A stretch of DNA of 9,489 nucleotides from SZUA-426 sp041666155 (GTDB lineage Bacteria; Spirochaetota; Spirochaetia; Treponematales; Breznakiellaceae): assembly GCA_041666155.1 (NCBI GenBank), contig JBAYHM010000179.1, positions 1 through 9,489 on the forward strand, written 5' to 3'. The notes below the pieces were generated by a model. The model had not been told where the DNA came from and made no database searches. It saw only the letters and a list, made by a program, of their open reading frames with translations. Shown here in pieces: positions 1 through 7,368 of this stretch (position 1 is the stretch's first letter; every line of letters begins with the position of its first letter). The translations under genes were made by a program, and so were the position numbers.

Positions 1-3000
1 GCACCGGGAAATGGGATGGTTCCATTCCCGCCGCGTCGATCTCCGCGCTTTCCGCCGGTTCCCGCACGATCTACGCTCGGGTTCGTGATCTGCCCGGCCG
101 CACTACGACGGTTGGCTTACCCATAATCGTGGACAAGACGCCGCCGACTCTGTCGTTCTCGTCGCCCGCGGCGTCGGCTTCCATCAATAAGACCTTAGCC
201 GTCCGGGGCGTCGCCAACGACGATCAGGTCCTGACGGGAGTCGTCCTTGAAATCTGGAACCAATCTACTTCCTTGTGGAACTCCGTAGCCACGATCACCG
301 GCACCGATGCCTACAACTGGTTGCTGCCCGCCTTCGATACGACTCTCTTCGATTCGGCGACTTACGACCGTGATTCGGGTACCGCCGGAACGCAGATCAG
401 GCTGCGCGCGACCGCGACCGACGAAGCCGGCAACGCGAACGCGACCGAAACGACGCTTGATCTCACCATCGACCAAAACAGCGACCGACCGGTTTTGAAG
501 CTGTCGAATATCGTGCCGACAGGCACATCTATCCTCAAGATGACGCGTACGGTCTACGGCACGGTATCCGATGACGACGGAACGCCCGCCGCGTTCTCCG
601 TTTCCGAAGATAATGCTTCGTGGACCGCGATAACGCTCGACGGCGGCAACTGGAGCTACGACGCTTCCGCCGGCGATGGTGCTAAGAACCTCTATTTCCG
701 CGTTACCGACGCGTCGGGCACGGTTTTCTCAACCGACGCCGCGAACGAGCCGCGCGTGCAGAACGGCGCGGGCTACTGGGAAACCTATGTCACGTTCCGC
801 GTAGACACGGTTACGCCGGAAATTGATTCGACCATTTCCGTCGATAAAGCGCTGCCCTACGATTTCGCAGTCGACGCCGATACCGTGACGCTCACCGCGA
901 ACTTGCCTTTCGGCGGCCCATCGGCGAAGTTCTCCATTAAAGCTCTCGCACGCGACGCGAACGGGATCGCTACTGTTTCGGTGAACGTACCGGGAATCGG
1001 CGACGTGGCTACCACCGTCCTGGGTTCCGTTGTAGCCTATCCGGCCTACACCGCGTATTCGACGCCGGAAATCGACGTCGGATCTCTGGGGGACGGGGCG
1101 AAAGATGTCGTCGTCACCGTTACCGACGGTTCGGGCCTCACTTCAACGGCCACGCGGACCATCATCGTCGATAACACGGCTCCGGAATTGCACTTCCTCA
1201 CCCCCGCGACCGCTACCATCGTTAACGGTGAACTCATCGTCAAAGGCACCGCTTCGGACGCGCTTTCCCAGCTTGCCTCGGTGACTTACCGCGTCGGCAA
1301 GAATTATTTGTCGGATTCCCCGCTTGTTCCGGACGGATCCAACTACCTCTGGGAAATTCCGTTCTCAGGCGCGACTGCTTTGACCGCTTTCTCCAACGCT
1401 ACTGAAGCGTACGTGGATACCTCCACGGGCGTGACTCTCTACATTCTTCCCGTTGTGGTGCGCGCGACTGATAAGGCCGGCAACATTCGGGAAAGCACGC
1501 CCATCGACGGCACGGGTACGCGACCGAACGTCACGAGTCTTACGAGTGCCGCGCTTGTTGGAAATACGCGCGTAGCGGTTGGACAGATCGCGCTCATCGG
1601 CGGCATAGCCCGCGTCATCACCGCTTGGAACTCAGGTACAGGGACCATCACTTGGTCCGGTGCCGTGTTGACTACGGAGACGACGTACTCCGTCCTGGAA
1701 TACAGCCTCCGCATAGACCCGGACGGCGACGCCCCGAAAGCTACGATCAGCTATCCGGCGACCGACACGACCCTCGGCGGAAACGTGCGGATTTACGGTA
1801 CGGCGCTGGACGACGACGGAGTCGCGAGTGTCTGGATGCAGATCGATACGAACCAGGACGGTTCGTTCACCGTCGCCGACGACGCGATCGGCACCTGGTA
1901 TAACGGCGGAAACGGGCAACTGACGACCGGTTCCAGCAACTGGAACAAGACGATCAATGAAAGCGGAGAATTCGACCCTGCCGGCGCGTCGCCGACGCAT
2001 CTCCTGGTGCGCGTACGTGCCCAGGATATCTACAGTACCTTCGGCCCTTGGTCCACGCCGATAGAGATACTCATCGACAAGAACGTGCCGCTCATCGGTT
2101 CTTCTTATTCGCTCAAGCTTGATCCGGATGCCGATCCCAACAACGGTAATGAGATCCCCTATACCTACGGCATGCACATCAAGGGCAATTGGACTTTGCG
2201 CGGATCGATTGAAGACGAAACGGCTCTTTTGTCGGTGTCCGTCACGGGCTCGCTGAACGGCACGCTTATCTCCCAGCCTTCCTGGTTCACCTTGACGACT
2301 GTCGCCGACGCGCCGTACGAGACCAAGTACAAACGCATCGACTTGGCTATTCCCATCAGCTGCCCCGCGGATTCGGCGGCCTCTTGGGATTTTATGATCA
2401 CCGCCGCCGACGTGTCCGAACCTTCACGTGAAGCATCTCAAGCCTTGCGCTTGGCGATAGATACCAAAGCACCGACGGGTACCCTCAACGCGGTTACCAC
2501 TCCGCCGCTCGTTCAGCAAAGCAACGGTTGGTACAAGATAAAAGGCACCGCCGATGACGTCGGTTCGGATATCGACCGGGTGGAAGTCTATTTCGTGCGT
2601 CGCGGCAACGGTTCGACGACTTTCGACCGCATATACAACCCGCTCGTTTCCAATACGTCGGCGCTGCTGGGCACTTTCTCCTTCAGCCAGGATTCGCCGG
2701 TAAAGATCGGTACGGCCGGCAGCCGCACGACGACGAGTCTCACCGATCCCGCGCTCATCGGTAATACGCTCATCGCGGTCGGTCAGAAAGTGACTTTAGG
2801 CGGCGATAAACGCACTATAAGCGCCTGGTCTCCCGCTTCCGGTACAGTCACGTGGGCAGACGGCGCGGTTGCCGTCGGGCTGACTGCGTACGAGATACGG
2901 CTCGCCGTGTCCATCGACCATAAGGATATCGTGGAAAGCTGGGGTGGGTCCTCGGTTGTCAACGACGACGGCGACGGCTATGTCGAATACCTGAAACAGG

Positions 3001-6000
3001 ATTCCGGCTCCACCTACACTTGGTTTGTGGACATCAACTCAAACAATATTCCCGACGGTCCGATTGAAATCCACTACGTGGTGTTCGATTCGAGCGAAAA
3101 CGCCACCCATTATCAGACGACCGGCTACAAAATCCAGAATAACGGCCCGCGCGTCTCAGCCGTATGGCTGGGCACGGACCTGGACCTGAATGGTTCGATC
3201 AACGAGCTGGCCGAGAGCACCGAGCGCGAACTCTTCGCGTTCGCCGACGGCACGACCGACCTCCTGTCGACAACGACTTCCTTCAAAGTGAAGGAAGCGC
3301 CGATGTACCTCCTGCCGGTGGTCACCAACGGAAACGGCGACCTCACTCTGGTTTTGAGCGCGGGAACGAGCACTGCCACTCTTGCGCAGATCGGCACCTA
3401 TTCCACGCTCCGCACCGGCAGCGGCGGTTCCCTCGTTCCGTTAACGCTGAACGCGACGACTCTGGACGGGGTGGGCGAGGGTATCCGAACTTTCCGCTTC
3501 GTCGTATGGGACACGACTGAAGAGACTACGCCGAGAACGGACAGCCTTTCCATGACGCGTGACGTCGTGTGCGAGCTTGCCCGCGTGGACAACGTGATAC
3601 CGACCGCGGCCATCAGGCCGTTCTACTGGAATACCGCCTCGGACAACTCACTTTACGGCGCGTCGCGGTCCAACGGGCATATTGAGATTTCAGGCGTTTT
3701 CGACGGGTCCGATCCCGACGTTTCCGGCGGCGTCAGCTTCCGCGGCGTCGCGTTCGACGACCAGCGGCTCACCGCGATATGGATGTACGTCGGAGACGGG
3801 ACAAGCGATACGGGCGCCTTCACCTTCACCGGCTCCGCGGCGACGCGGACCTTCGGCGGTCTTACGTACTATCGCGTGGCCGGCTATTCCTCCGGAGCCT
3901 GGACCGGCGCGGGAAGCTACGCGACCGACGGCTGGCGTTTCGACGTTACCTCCGATTCAATCGGACAGAGCGGCCACCGCTCCGATTGGCGCCTGGATTG
4001 GAATAGCGCCAAGATCTCAGGCACGGCGGCCAAAAATCGCGTGGTGAGCGTGGTTGTCGAGGACAAGAAAGCCGGCACCGCGAACCCGAGTTCCACCGCG
4101 GCGGCCCCTGTTGTTTGGAGCGGAACGGGAACCCGAGGAACCTCCCTCACGCTGACGCACGCCGCTCTCATCGGTCAGAGCGTGGCACTAGGTTTCCCGG
4201 TCATACTCGGAACCGGCGACGCCGCGTACTACACCCGCGTCGCGGCCTTCAACTCGACGACGGGAACGGTCACTCTGGCCGCGGCGGTGGATACCGCCCA
4301 GACCGCGTATCGCATACTTTCGGACGCGGACAACGAGCCGAGCTATCAGATCGATATCACTCCGTATATCAACTCCGTCAGTACGACGATCAACTCCCTC
4401 GTACTCGCGGACTTCAACCGCAGCGCCCGTGGCCGCTACCCGATATCAAGCGGTGAAGCGGTGACGGTGAGCGGGTTCAACCTGGCTCCGACAACCTTGA
4501 GCGGAGCATCCAGCGATGTCCGTCTTTCCATCGACCCCGACGCGTACGACGCGACCTACACGACCAAACAAGGCTCCGGCCTGACTTCTTCCGCCGCCTC
4601 AAGCGATTTCTCAACGCTCACGGTGACGGTGAGCGCGACTGGATCGGGCTACCTGACGGTTATCGCAAACGGCGTGCCTTCCATCAACAACGCGAACGCC
4701 GCGGTTGTCTACAACCAGGAATCAAGCTCTATCCACCAGAGCGTGTACGACGACCGCTTCTTCTCGCTGTGGTCACTCACGACCCTGCGTACCAACGCGG
4801 CGGCGCCGAACGCCAAGAACGCCTTGTATCCGTCGATGGCCCTCAACGGCAATACACCGCAATTCGCCTATGTGAACAACTCGGGCGGTTACGGTCTTGC
4901 GGAATACTGGAACGGTACGGCGGAGACGAAGATGTATGAGAACTGGGACTTGTTTACCTTTACGAACTTGGCCCTCAACGATTCCGGATCGCGCGCGGCC
5001 CTTTACGACATCAACATCGTACAGAGCGGGACTAATTACATAGGCGACAAAGGCGGCATCACCGTCAACTTCTTCTACAATCCGCCGGATACCACCTGGG
5101 GCGGTACGACGTACTACTATCGCGACAACAACGTCTGGCTCGACAACCTGTATAAGACCGGCAACCTTGCCGTACTCGATCGGTACCGCTTCCCGGACAT
5201 CAAGATGGTCGGCACCGACGCGGCGTCGCAGACGTTCTACGCTGTCTACGATTCCATAGACGATAGGGTTCTCTTCCGCTACTTCCGCATCGGCACCAAT
5301 CAGACTACCGTCGGCGGCGGAACGGCGGGGAACGCGACGCGTATCAACGATTCCGGAACGGCGCTCTACGTGAACAACCTGGATTTGGTCCAGCGCAACC
5401 AGAACAACACTTGGCCGGTGTATACGGACAACGGGACGAATAATACGCGTTTCGGTCAGAACAACAATTCGGGCAACACGAACGCCGCGCAGACCATCGC
5501 CACCGGCGCCGGTGAGCATATCGCCGTTGAAGGCACCTCGGCCGGCTACGCGCTGATCGTCTATTACCGGACGAGCGACAACGCGCTGGTCTACCAGTAC
5601 AACACGAACCCGACGGGAACCACTTGGTCTAGCCCCTTGACGATCGATTCGAACATCGGCGCGGAGTACATCGATATGGTAGTCGACTCGGCGGACCATG
5701 TGCACATCGCCTATTACGATTCGTTCAACGGGGATGTGAAGTACGTGTACTTGGACACTTACGACTCTACCAGCTACACGCGGACAAAGGTGGATTCGTA
5801 CCTCTCGGTCGGCAGCAAGTTGAGCCTCGCGCTCAACGCTTCGGATGTTCCGTACATTTCCTATCGCGGCGTGGGAAACACGGCGAAAGTTGCCTGGCTC
5901 GTCGGCGCGCTCGGTAACGGCGTGGATGGGTCTGATAAGTTCAACGGAATCTGGGAAGTGCAAGTCTTGCCGCAGCGGATCATCGACAGCGACAGCAACC

Positions 6001-6113
6001 GCTTCAACGTCGGCGTGGGTACGGACAGCCGACCGGTAGTCGGATACTCCAACGCCCAGTCGGGATTGAAGGGAATCGAATATGTTACCGGTTTGGCGGA
6101 TTTGCTGAACTAG
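1..6113 (+). CDS. Giant Ig-like repeat protein with TIG-like domain and C-terminal beta-propeller (5' partial)
   Basis: The reading frame is open from the left edge (first whole codon at 3) to a TAG at 6111-6113, giving at least 2036 residues; the start lies outside the window. The GTG at 129 is not a start, because the codons before it encode the end of another repeat running into the linker IIVDKTPP. Ig-like beta-sandwich units of roughly 110-230 residues follow, separated by linkers such as VDKTPP, VDTVTP, VDNTAP, IDKNVP and IDTKAP at about 129, 804, 1170, 2076 and 2460. Typical cores read TASD, DDDGVASVW and ATDKAGN. Three copies of another module are embedded at 1509, 2709 and 4122. A TIG/IPT-like domain covers about 4380-4730 and a seven-bladed propeller about 4824-6092. 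Only two Cys are seen. No sortase motif or C-terminal membrane segment is visible. A large extracellular or periplasmic adhesive or structural protein is likely by family; its ligand is unknown. Confidence 0.9.
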   Translation, partial: TGKWDGSIPAASISALSAGSRTIYARVRDLPGRTTTVGLPIIVDKTPPTLSFSSPAASASINKTLAVRGVANDDQVLTGVVLEIWNQSTSLWNSVATITGTDAYNWLLPAFDTTLFDSATYDRDSGTAGTQIRLRATATDEAGNANATETTLDLTIDQNSDRPVLKLSNIVPTGTSILKMTRTVYGTVSDDDGTPAAFSVSEDNASWTAITLDGGNWSYDASAGDGAKNLYFRVTDASGTVFSTDAANEPRVQNGAGYWETYVTFRVDTVTPEIDSTISVDKALPYDFAVDADTVTLTANLPFGGPSAKFSIKALARDANGIATVSVNVPGIGDVATTVLGSVVAYPAYTAYSTPEIDVGSLGDGAKDVVVTVTDGSGLTSTATRTIIVDNTAPELHFLTPATATIVNGELIVKGTASDALSQLASVTYRVGKNYLSDSPLVPDGSNYLWEIPFSGATALTAFSNATEAYVDTSTGVTLYILPVVVRATDKAGNIRESTPIDGTGTRPNVTSLTSAALVGNTRVAVGQIALIGGIARVITAWNSGTGTITWSGAVLTTETTYSVLEYSLRIDPDGDAPKATISYPATDTTLGGNVRIYGTALDDDGVASVWMQIDTNQDGSFTVADDAIGTWYNGGNGQLTTGSSNWNKTINESGEFDPAGASPTHLLVRVRAQDIYSTFGPWSTPIEILIDKNVPLIGSSYSLKLDPDADPNNGNEIPYTYGMHIKGNWTLRGSIEDETALLSVSVTGSLNGTLISQPSWFTLTTVADAPYETKYKRIDLAIPISCPADSAASWDFMITAADVSEPSREASQALRLAIDTKAPTGTLNAVTTPPLVQQSNGWYKIKGTADDVGSDIDRVEVYFVRRGNGSTTFDRIYNPLVSNTSALLGTFSFSQDSPVKIGTAGSRTTTSLTDPALIGNTLIAVGQKVTLGGDKRTISAWSPASGTVTWADGAVAVGLTAYEIRLAVSIDHKDIVESWGGSSVVNDDGDGYVEYLKQDSGSTYTWFVDINSNNIPDGPIEIHYVVFDSSENATHYQTTGYKIQNNGPRVSAVWLGTDLDLNGSINELAESTERELFAFADGTTDLLSTTTSFKVKEAPMYLLPVVTNGNGDLTLVLSAGTSTATLAQIGTYSTLRTGSGGSLVPLTLNATTLDGVGEGIRTFRFVVWDTTEETTPRTDSLSMTRDVVCELARVDNVIPTAAIRPFYWNTASDNSLYGASRSNGHIEISGVFDGSDPDVSGGVSFRGVAFDDQRLTAIWMYVGDGTSDTGAFTFTGSAATRTFGGLTYYRVAGYSSGAWTGAGSYATDGWRFDVTSDSIGQSGHRSDWRLDWNSAKISGTAAKNRVVSVVVEDKKAGTANPSSTAAAPVVWSGTGTRGTSLTLTHAALIGQSVALGFPVILGTGDAAYYTRVAAFNSTTGTVTLAAAVDTAQTAYRILSDADNEPSYQIDITPYINSVSTTINSLVLADFNRSARGRYPISSGEAVTVSGFNLAPTTLSGASSDVRLSIDPDAYDATYTTKQGSGLTSSAASSDFSTLTVTVSATGSGYLTVIANGVPSINNANAAVVYNQESSSIHQSVYDDRFFSLWSLTTLRTNAAAPNAKNALYPSMALNGNTPQFAYVNNSGGYGLAEYWNGTAETKMYENWDLFTFTNLALNDSGSRAALYDINIVQSGTNYIGDKGGITVNFFYNPPDTTWGGTTYYYRDNNVWLDNLYKTGNLAVLDRYRFPDIKMVGTDAASQTFYAVYDSIDDRVLFRYFRIGTNQTTVGGGTAGNATRINDSGTALYVNNLDLVQRNQNNTWPVYTDNGTNNTRFGQNNNSGNTNAAQTIATGAGEHIAVEGTSAGYALIVYYRTSDNALVYQYNTNPTGTTWSSPLTIDSNIGAEYIDMVVDSADHVHIAYYDSFNGDVKYVYLDTYDSTSYTRTKVDSYLSVGSKLSLALNASDVPYISYRGVGNTAKVAWLVGALGNGVDGSDKFNGIWEVQVLPQRIIDSDSNRFNVGVGTDSRPVVGYSNAQSGLKGIEYVTGLADLLN
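1509..1700 (+). repeat. Embedded module, copy 1 of 3 (about 64 residues)
   Basis: This protein-level repeat begins GTGTR, continues through AALVGNTRVAVGQ and ITAWNSGTGTITW, and ends TTYSVLE. It sits between the closing strand of one Ig unit (ATDKAGN then PIDG) and the linker strand SLRIDPDGDAP, where other units join directly. It therefore looks like an insertion into the repeat array rather than part of the Ig fold. The pattern of alternating hydrophobics, a Gly-Gly turn, Arg-x-Ile and a final Tyr suggests a small all-beta module. Similar short beta modules occur in phage tail and secreted proteins, but I cannot name the family. The nucleotide sequence has diverged from the other two copies, so the duplication is not recent. 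Confidence 0.75.
1845..1883 (+). other. EF-hand/dockerin-like calcium loop
   Basis: The residues DTNQDGSFTVADD place D, N, D, G and a late D at the spacing of an EF-hand or dockerin-type calcium loop (D-x-N-x-D-G, acidic residue at about position 12-13). The loop lies inside an Ig-like unit directly after DDDGVASVWMQI. Calcium binding is inferred from the motif only, since no flanking helices are evident. Confidence 0.5.
2709..2900 (+). repeat. Embedded module, copy 2 of 3 (about 64 residues)
   Basis: This copy starts GTAGSR and carries PALIGNTLIAVGQ, a LGGDKR turn, ISAWSPASGTVTW and a closing TAYEIR, aligning with copy 1 almost without gaps. Here it interrupts an Ig-like unit between QDSPVKI and LAVSIDHK rather than sitting exactly at a linker. 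This supports an independently folding inserted module. Confidence 0.75.
2961..3206 (+). other. Cluster of three Asp/Asn-rich calcium-type loops
   Basis: Three metal-loop-like stretches lie within about 80 residues: NDDGDGYVEY at 2961-2990, DINSNNIPDG at 3030-3059 and DLDLNGSINE at 3177-3206. Each has acidic or Asn residues at alternate positions followed by Gly or Asp, like DxDxDG loops of EF-hand or thrombospondin type 3 repeats. Another Asp/Asn-rich stretch, DPDADPNNGNE, is upstream at 2121-2153. Binding is inferred, not shown. Confidence 0.45.
4122..4319 (+). repeat. Embedded module, copy 3 of 3 (about 66 residues)
   Basis: This is the most divergent copy. It starts GTGTRG, carries AALIGQSVALGF, a short insertion around GTGDAAYYTR, then VAAFNSTTGTVTL and TAYRIL. 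The opening GTGTR and the closing TGTV...TAY pattern are kept. It precedes the last strand YQIDITPY before the TIG-like domain. Confidence 0.65.
4380..4730 (+). other. TIG/IPT-like domain in the giant protein
   Basis: After the last Ig-like unit the sequence changes character. A stretch with ISSGEAVTVSGFNLAP matches the usual TIG/IPT opening (a Gly followed by a V-x-V-x-G-x-N-L strand). It then runs through STLTVTVSATGSGYLTVI to NGVPSINNANA. Such domains are common Ig-like connectors in bacterial surface proteins. The match is by pattern only. Confidence 0.55.
4824..6092 (+). other. Seven-bladed beta-propeller-like C-terminal domain
   Basis: Seven units share the pattern hydrophobic-alternating strand, small loop, then (I/V/F)-x-Y followed by an aromatic strand. 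They start near 4824 (PSMALNGNTPQFAYV), 4953 (NLALNDSGSRAALY), 5184 (PDIKMVGT), 5511 (EHIAVEGTSAGYALIVYY), 5658 (IDMVVDSADHVHIAYY), 5811 (LSLALNASDVPYISY) and 6000 (FNVGVGTDSRPVVGY). Blade number and spacing fit a closed seven-bladed propeller that ends eight residues before the stop. Propellers at the end of long Ig stalks usually act as binding heads, which is an inference here. An Asn-rich insert (13 of 45 residues, 5367-5501) lies between blades three and four. Confidence 0.6.
6110..6113. other. Overlapping convergent stop codons (CTAG)
   Basis: The palindrome CTAG gives TAG to the + strand gene (6111-6113) and TAG to the - strand gene (6112-6110). There is no room for an intergenic terminator. 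I see no GC hairpin with a T-run on either side, so the two transcripts probably overlap at their 3' ends. Confidence 0.9.
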
Positions 6114-7333
6114 CGGAGCGCTTCCCGCAGCGCGGCGGCAAAGGCTTCGGCCGTCGCGCTTTCGTAGAAGGCGTCGCGGTAGAAGCCGGAAACGATGTTG
6201 CGGTGCGCCGCGGCCCAGGATAGGACGTCGGCCGCCTGAATATCGGGAGCCTGCGCCGCCGACAGAGCCGTTGCCCTGCCGCTTGTTTCGGCAAGGAGAA
6301 AACCCGCGCGCGGCTGCGCGAAACGGTCCACGGCTTCCAGCGCGCGGCCGACCCGCCAGCCGCGGCGGGTGACGGAAACGGTCGTCATCGGGGTTACCAG
6401 CGCCGGTCGGTCGGTTACGGCGAAACGGGGGAACGGATAGGCGCGGTAGTCGCCGATGACGGCGTACGGCACGGTTCGATGGAAGGAGAGGCTCTGGAGC
6501 ACGAGGTTTCCCATACCGCTTTCCATGTACGAACGGACGTCCTTCGCGAGGAGACGGTCCCACTCGATATGGAGGCGTCCGGCGGTTTTCCAGCGGCGCA
6601 GTTCGGCGACCGCGTCGGCGAGCGCCGGATTTTGCGCGAGCAGTTCGGAGATTGGCGGAATTGATGCGCCTTTTTTTCGAGCTTCCCTGGCCCAGTCGAT
6701 GATCGCGCTCACCGACGAACGGTAAGCGCCGGTCCCTTTTTGGGCGACGCAGAGGACCGAGAGGACCAGAAGCAGGGTTTCCCCGTCGCCTCCGGCGAAG
6801 AGGATCGCGGGGGATTGGGGAGTCGTGAGCGTCGCGGCGGCTTTTTCAAAATCGGCGCGCGTTCGGGGTTCTTTGAGTTTTAGGCTCGCCCAGCGTTCAA
6901 AGCGCCAGGCAAGTTCAAAGTGGTCGACCAGGAGCGGCAGCGAACGCGTTTCGTCCCGTTCCGAAACGGCCCAGGAGAGGGACTGCGGTACGCGCTTGAC
7001 GAGGGCGGCCGGCAGGTTTTCCAGTTCCGCCCGCGACCGGTTCAATTCGAGTCCGGACCGGGCGAACACGAGATCGGGGGGCAGCGGGGCGGCGAGGGTT
7101 TTGGCCAAGTCTCCGGCAGGGATTTCGGAAAGTACGAGGCGGAGCTTCGATTCCGTGAGGACGCGCTCTATCGCCTTTGTTTCGGCCGCGTCGAGTCCGA
7201 CCAGGGCCGCGCGGAGTGGTCTGAACAGCAGGTACGCGTAGACGGCGGCGACCGAAAGTAGTAGGACGCCGACTACGATGCCGAAGATGTAATTATGCGG
7301 CCGTTTGCCGCCGCTCTTTTTTTTATTGGCCAT
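6110..7333 (-). CDS. Membrane-anchored protein resembling an ABC family-1 solute-binding protein
   Basis: The 407-residue product has a basic N-terminus (KKK, GGKR), then one hydrophobic segment at residues 15-37, giving an N-in signal anchor with the body in the periplasm. No lipobox Cys is present. The body follows the order of family-1 extracellular solute-binding proteins: PPDLVFARSG (84-93), SLPLLVDHFELAW (130-142), a TRADFEKAAATL segment where these proteins have P-x-T-W-x-x-F, FAGGDGE, a W-x-x-G segment (WKTAGRL), YRAYPFPR, and a helical C-terminal half with WAAAHRNIV and FYRDAFYES. The length also fits. No permease or ATPase gene is nearby, so it may be a sensor or scaffold rather than a transporter part. 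The ATG at 7333 is chosen because a strong promoter ends six bases before it and no ATG, GTG or TTG was found in the next 38 codons; no Shine-Dalgarno is visible. Its TAG overlaps the stop of the convergent gene. Fold assignment is moderate, substrate unknown. Confidence 0.85.
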   Translation of the reverse strand: MANKKKSGGKRPHNYIFGIVVGVLLLSVAAVYAYLLFRPLRAALVGLDAAETKAIERVLTESKLRLVLSEIPAGDLAKTLAAPLPPDLVFARSGLELNRSRAELENLPAALVKRVPQSLSWAVSERDETRSLPLLVDHFELAWRFERWASLKLKEPRTRADFEKAAATLTTPQSPAILFAGGDGETLLLVLSVLCVAQKGTGAYRSSVSAIIDWAREARKKGASIPPISELLAQNPALADAVAELRRWKTAGRLHIEWDRLLAKDVRSYMESGMGNLVLQSLSFHRTVPYAVIGDYRAYPFPRFAVTDRPALVTPMTTVSVTRRGWRVGRALEAVDRFAQPRAGFLLAETSGRATALSAAQAPDIQAADVLSWAAAHRNIVSGFYRDAFYESATAEAFAAALREALR

Positions 7334-7339
7334 GTCGGC

Positions 7340-7368
7340 AGTATACGGTGGGTCCGGAGCGCGGTCAA
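7340..7368 (-). promoter_or_regulatory. Near-consensus sigma70-type promoter for the solute-binding-like gene
   Basis: On the - strand, TTGACC (7368-7363) is followed by a 17-base spacer and TATACT (7345-7340). Each hexamer is one base from consensus. Only six bases separate the -10 from the ATG at 7333, so transcription should start on or next to the A of the start codon. This implies a leaderless mRNA and fits the missing ribosome binding site. Confidence 0.65.

Noticed and set aside
129..131. GTG as the start of the giant gene
   Set aside because: The frame is open upstream to the window edge and the upstream codons encode the end of another Ig-like unit (SAGSRTIYARVRD, then IIVD), so the true start is outside the window.
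1632..2177. 181-codon - strand frame
   Set aside because: It lies wholly inside the giant gene, is Arg/Val-rich and shows no domain; a shadow of the + strand gene.
6113..6128. GC-rich partial dyad after the giant gene's stop
   Set aside because: The stem is only four good pairs and no T-run follows, so it is not supported as a terminator.
4773..6563. 596-codon open frame on the - strand opposite the propeller region
   Set aside because: Its translation is Arg-rich and low in recognisable structure, it overlaps both the propeller-encoding frame and the solute-binding-like gene, and the + strand frame there shows clear repeat conservation. Long antisense frames are expected opposite GC-biased genes.
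6825..7241. 138-codon + strand frame opposite the solute-binding-like gene
   Set aside because: Ser/Arg-rich translation without structure; the - strand frame has a promoter, membrane anchor and fold-level similarity.
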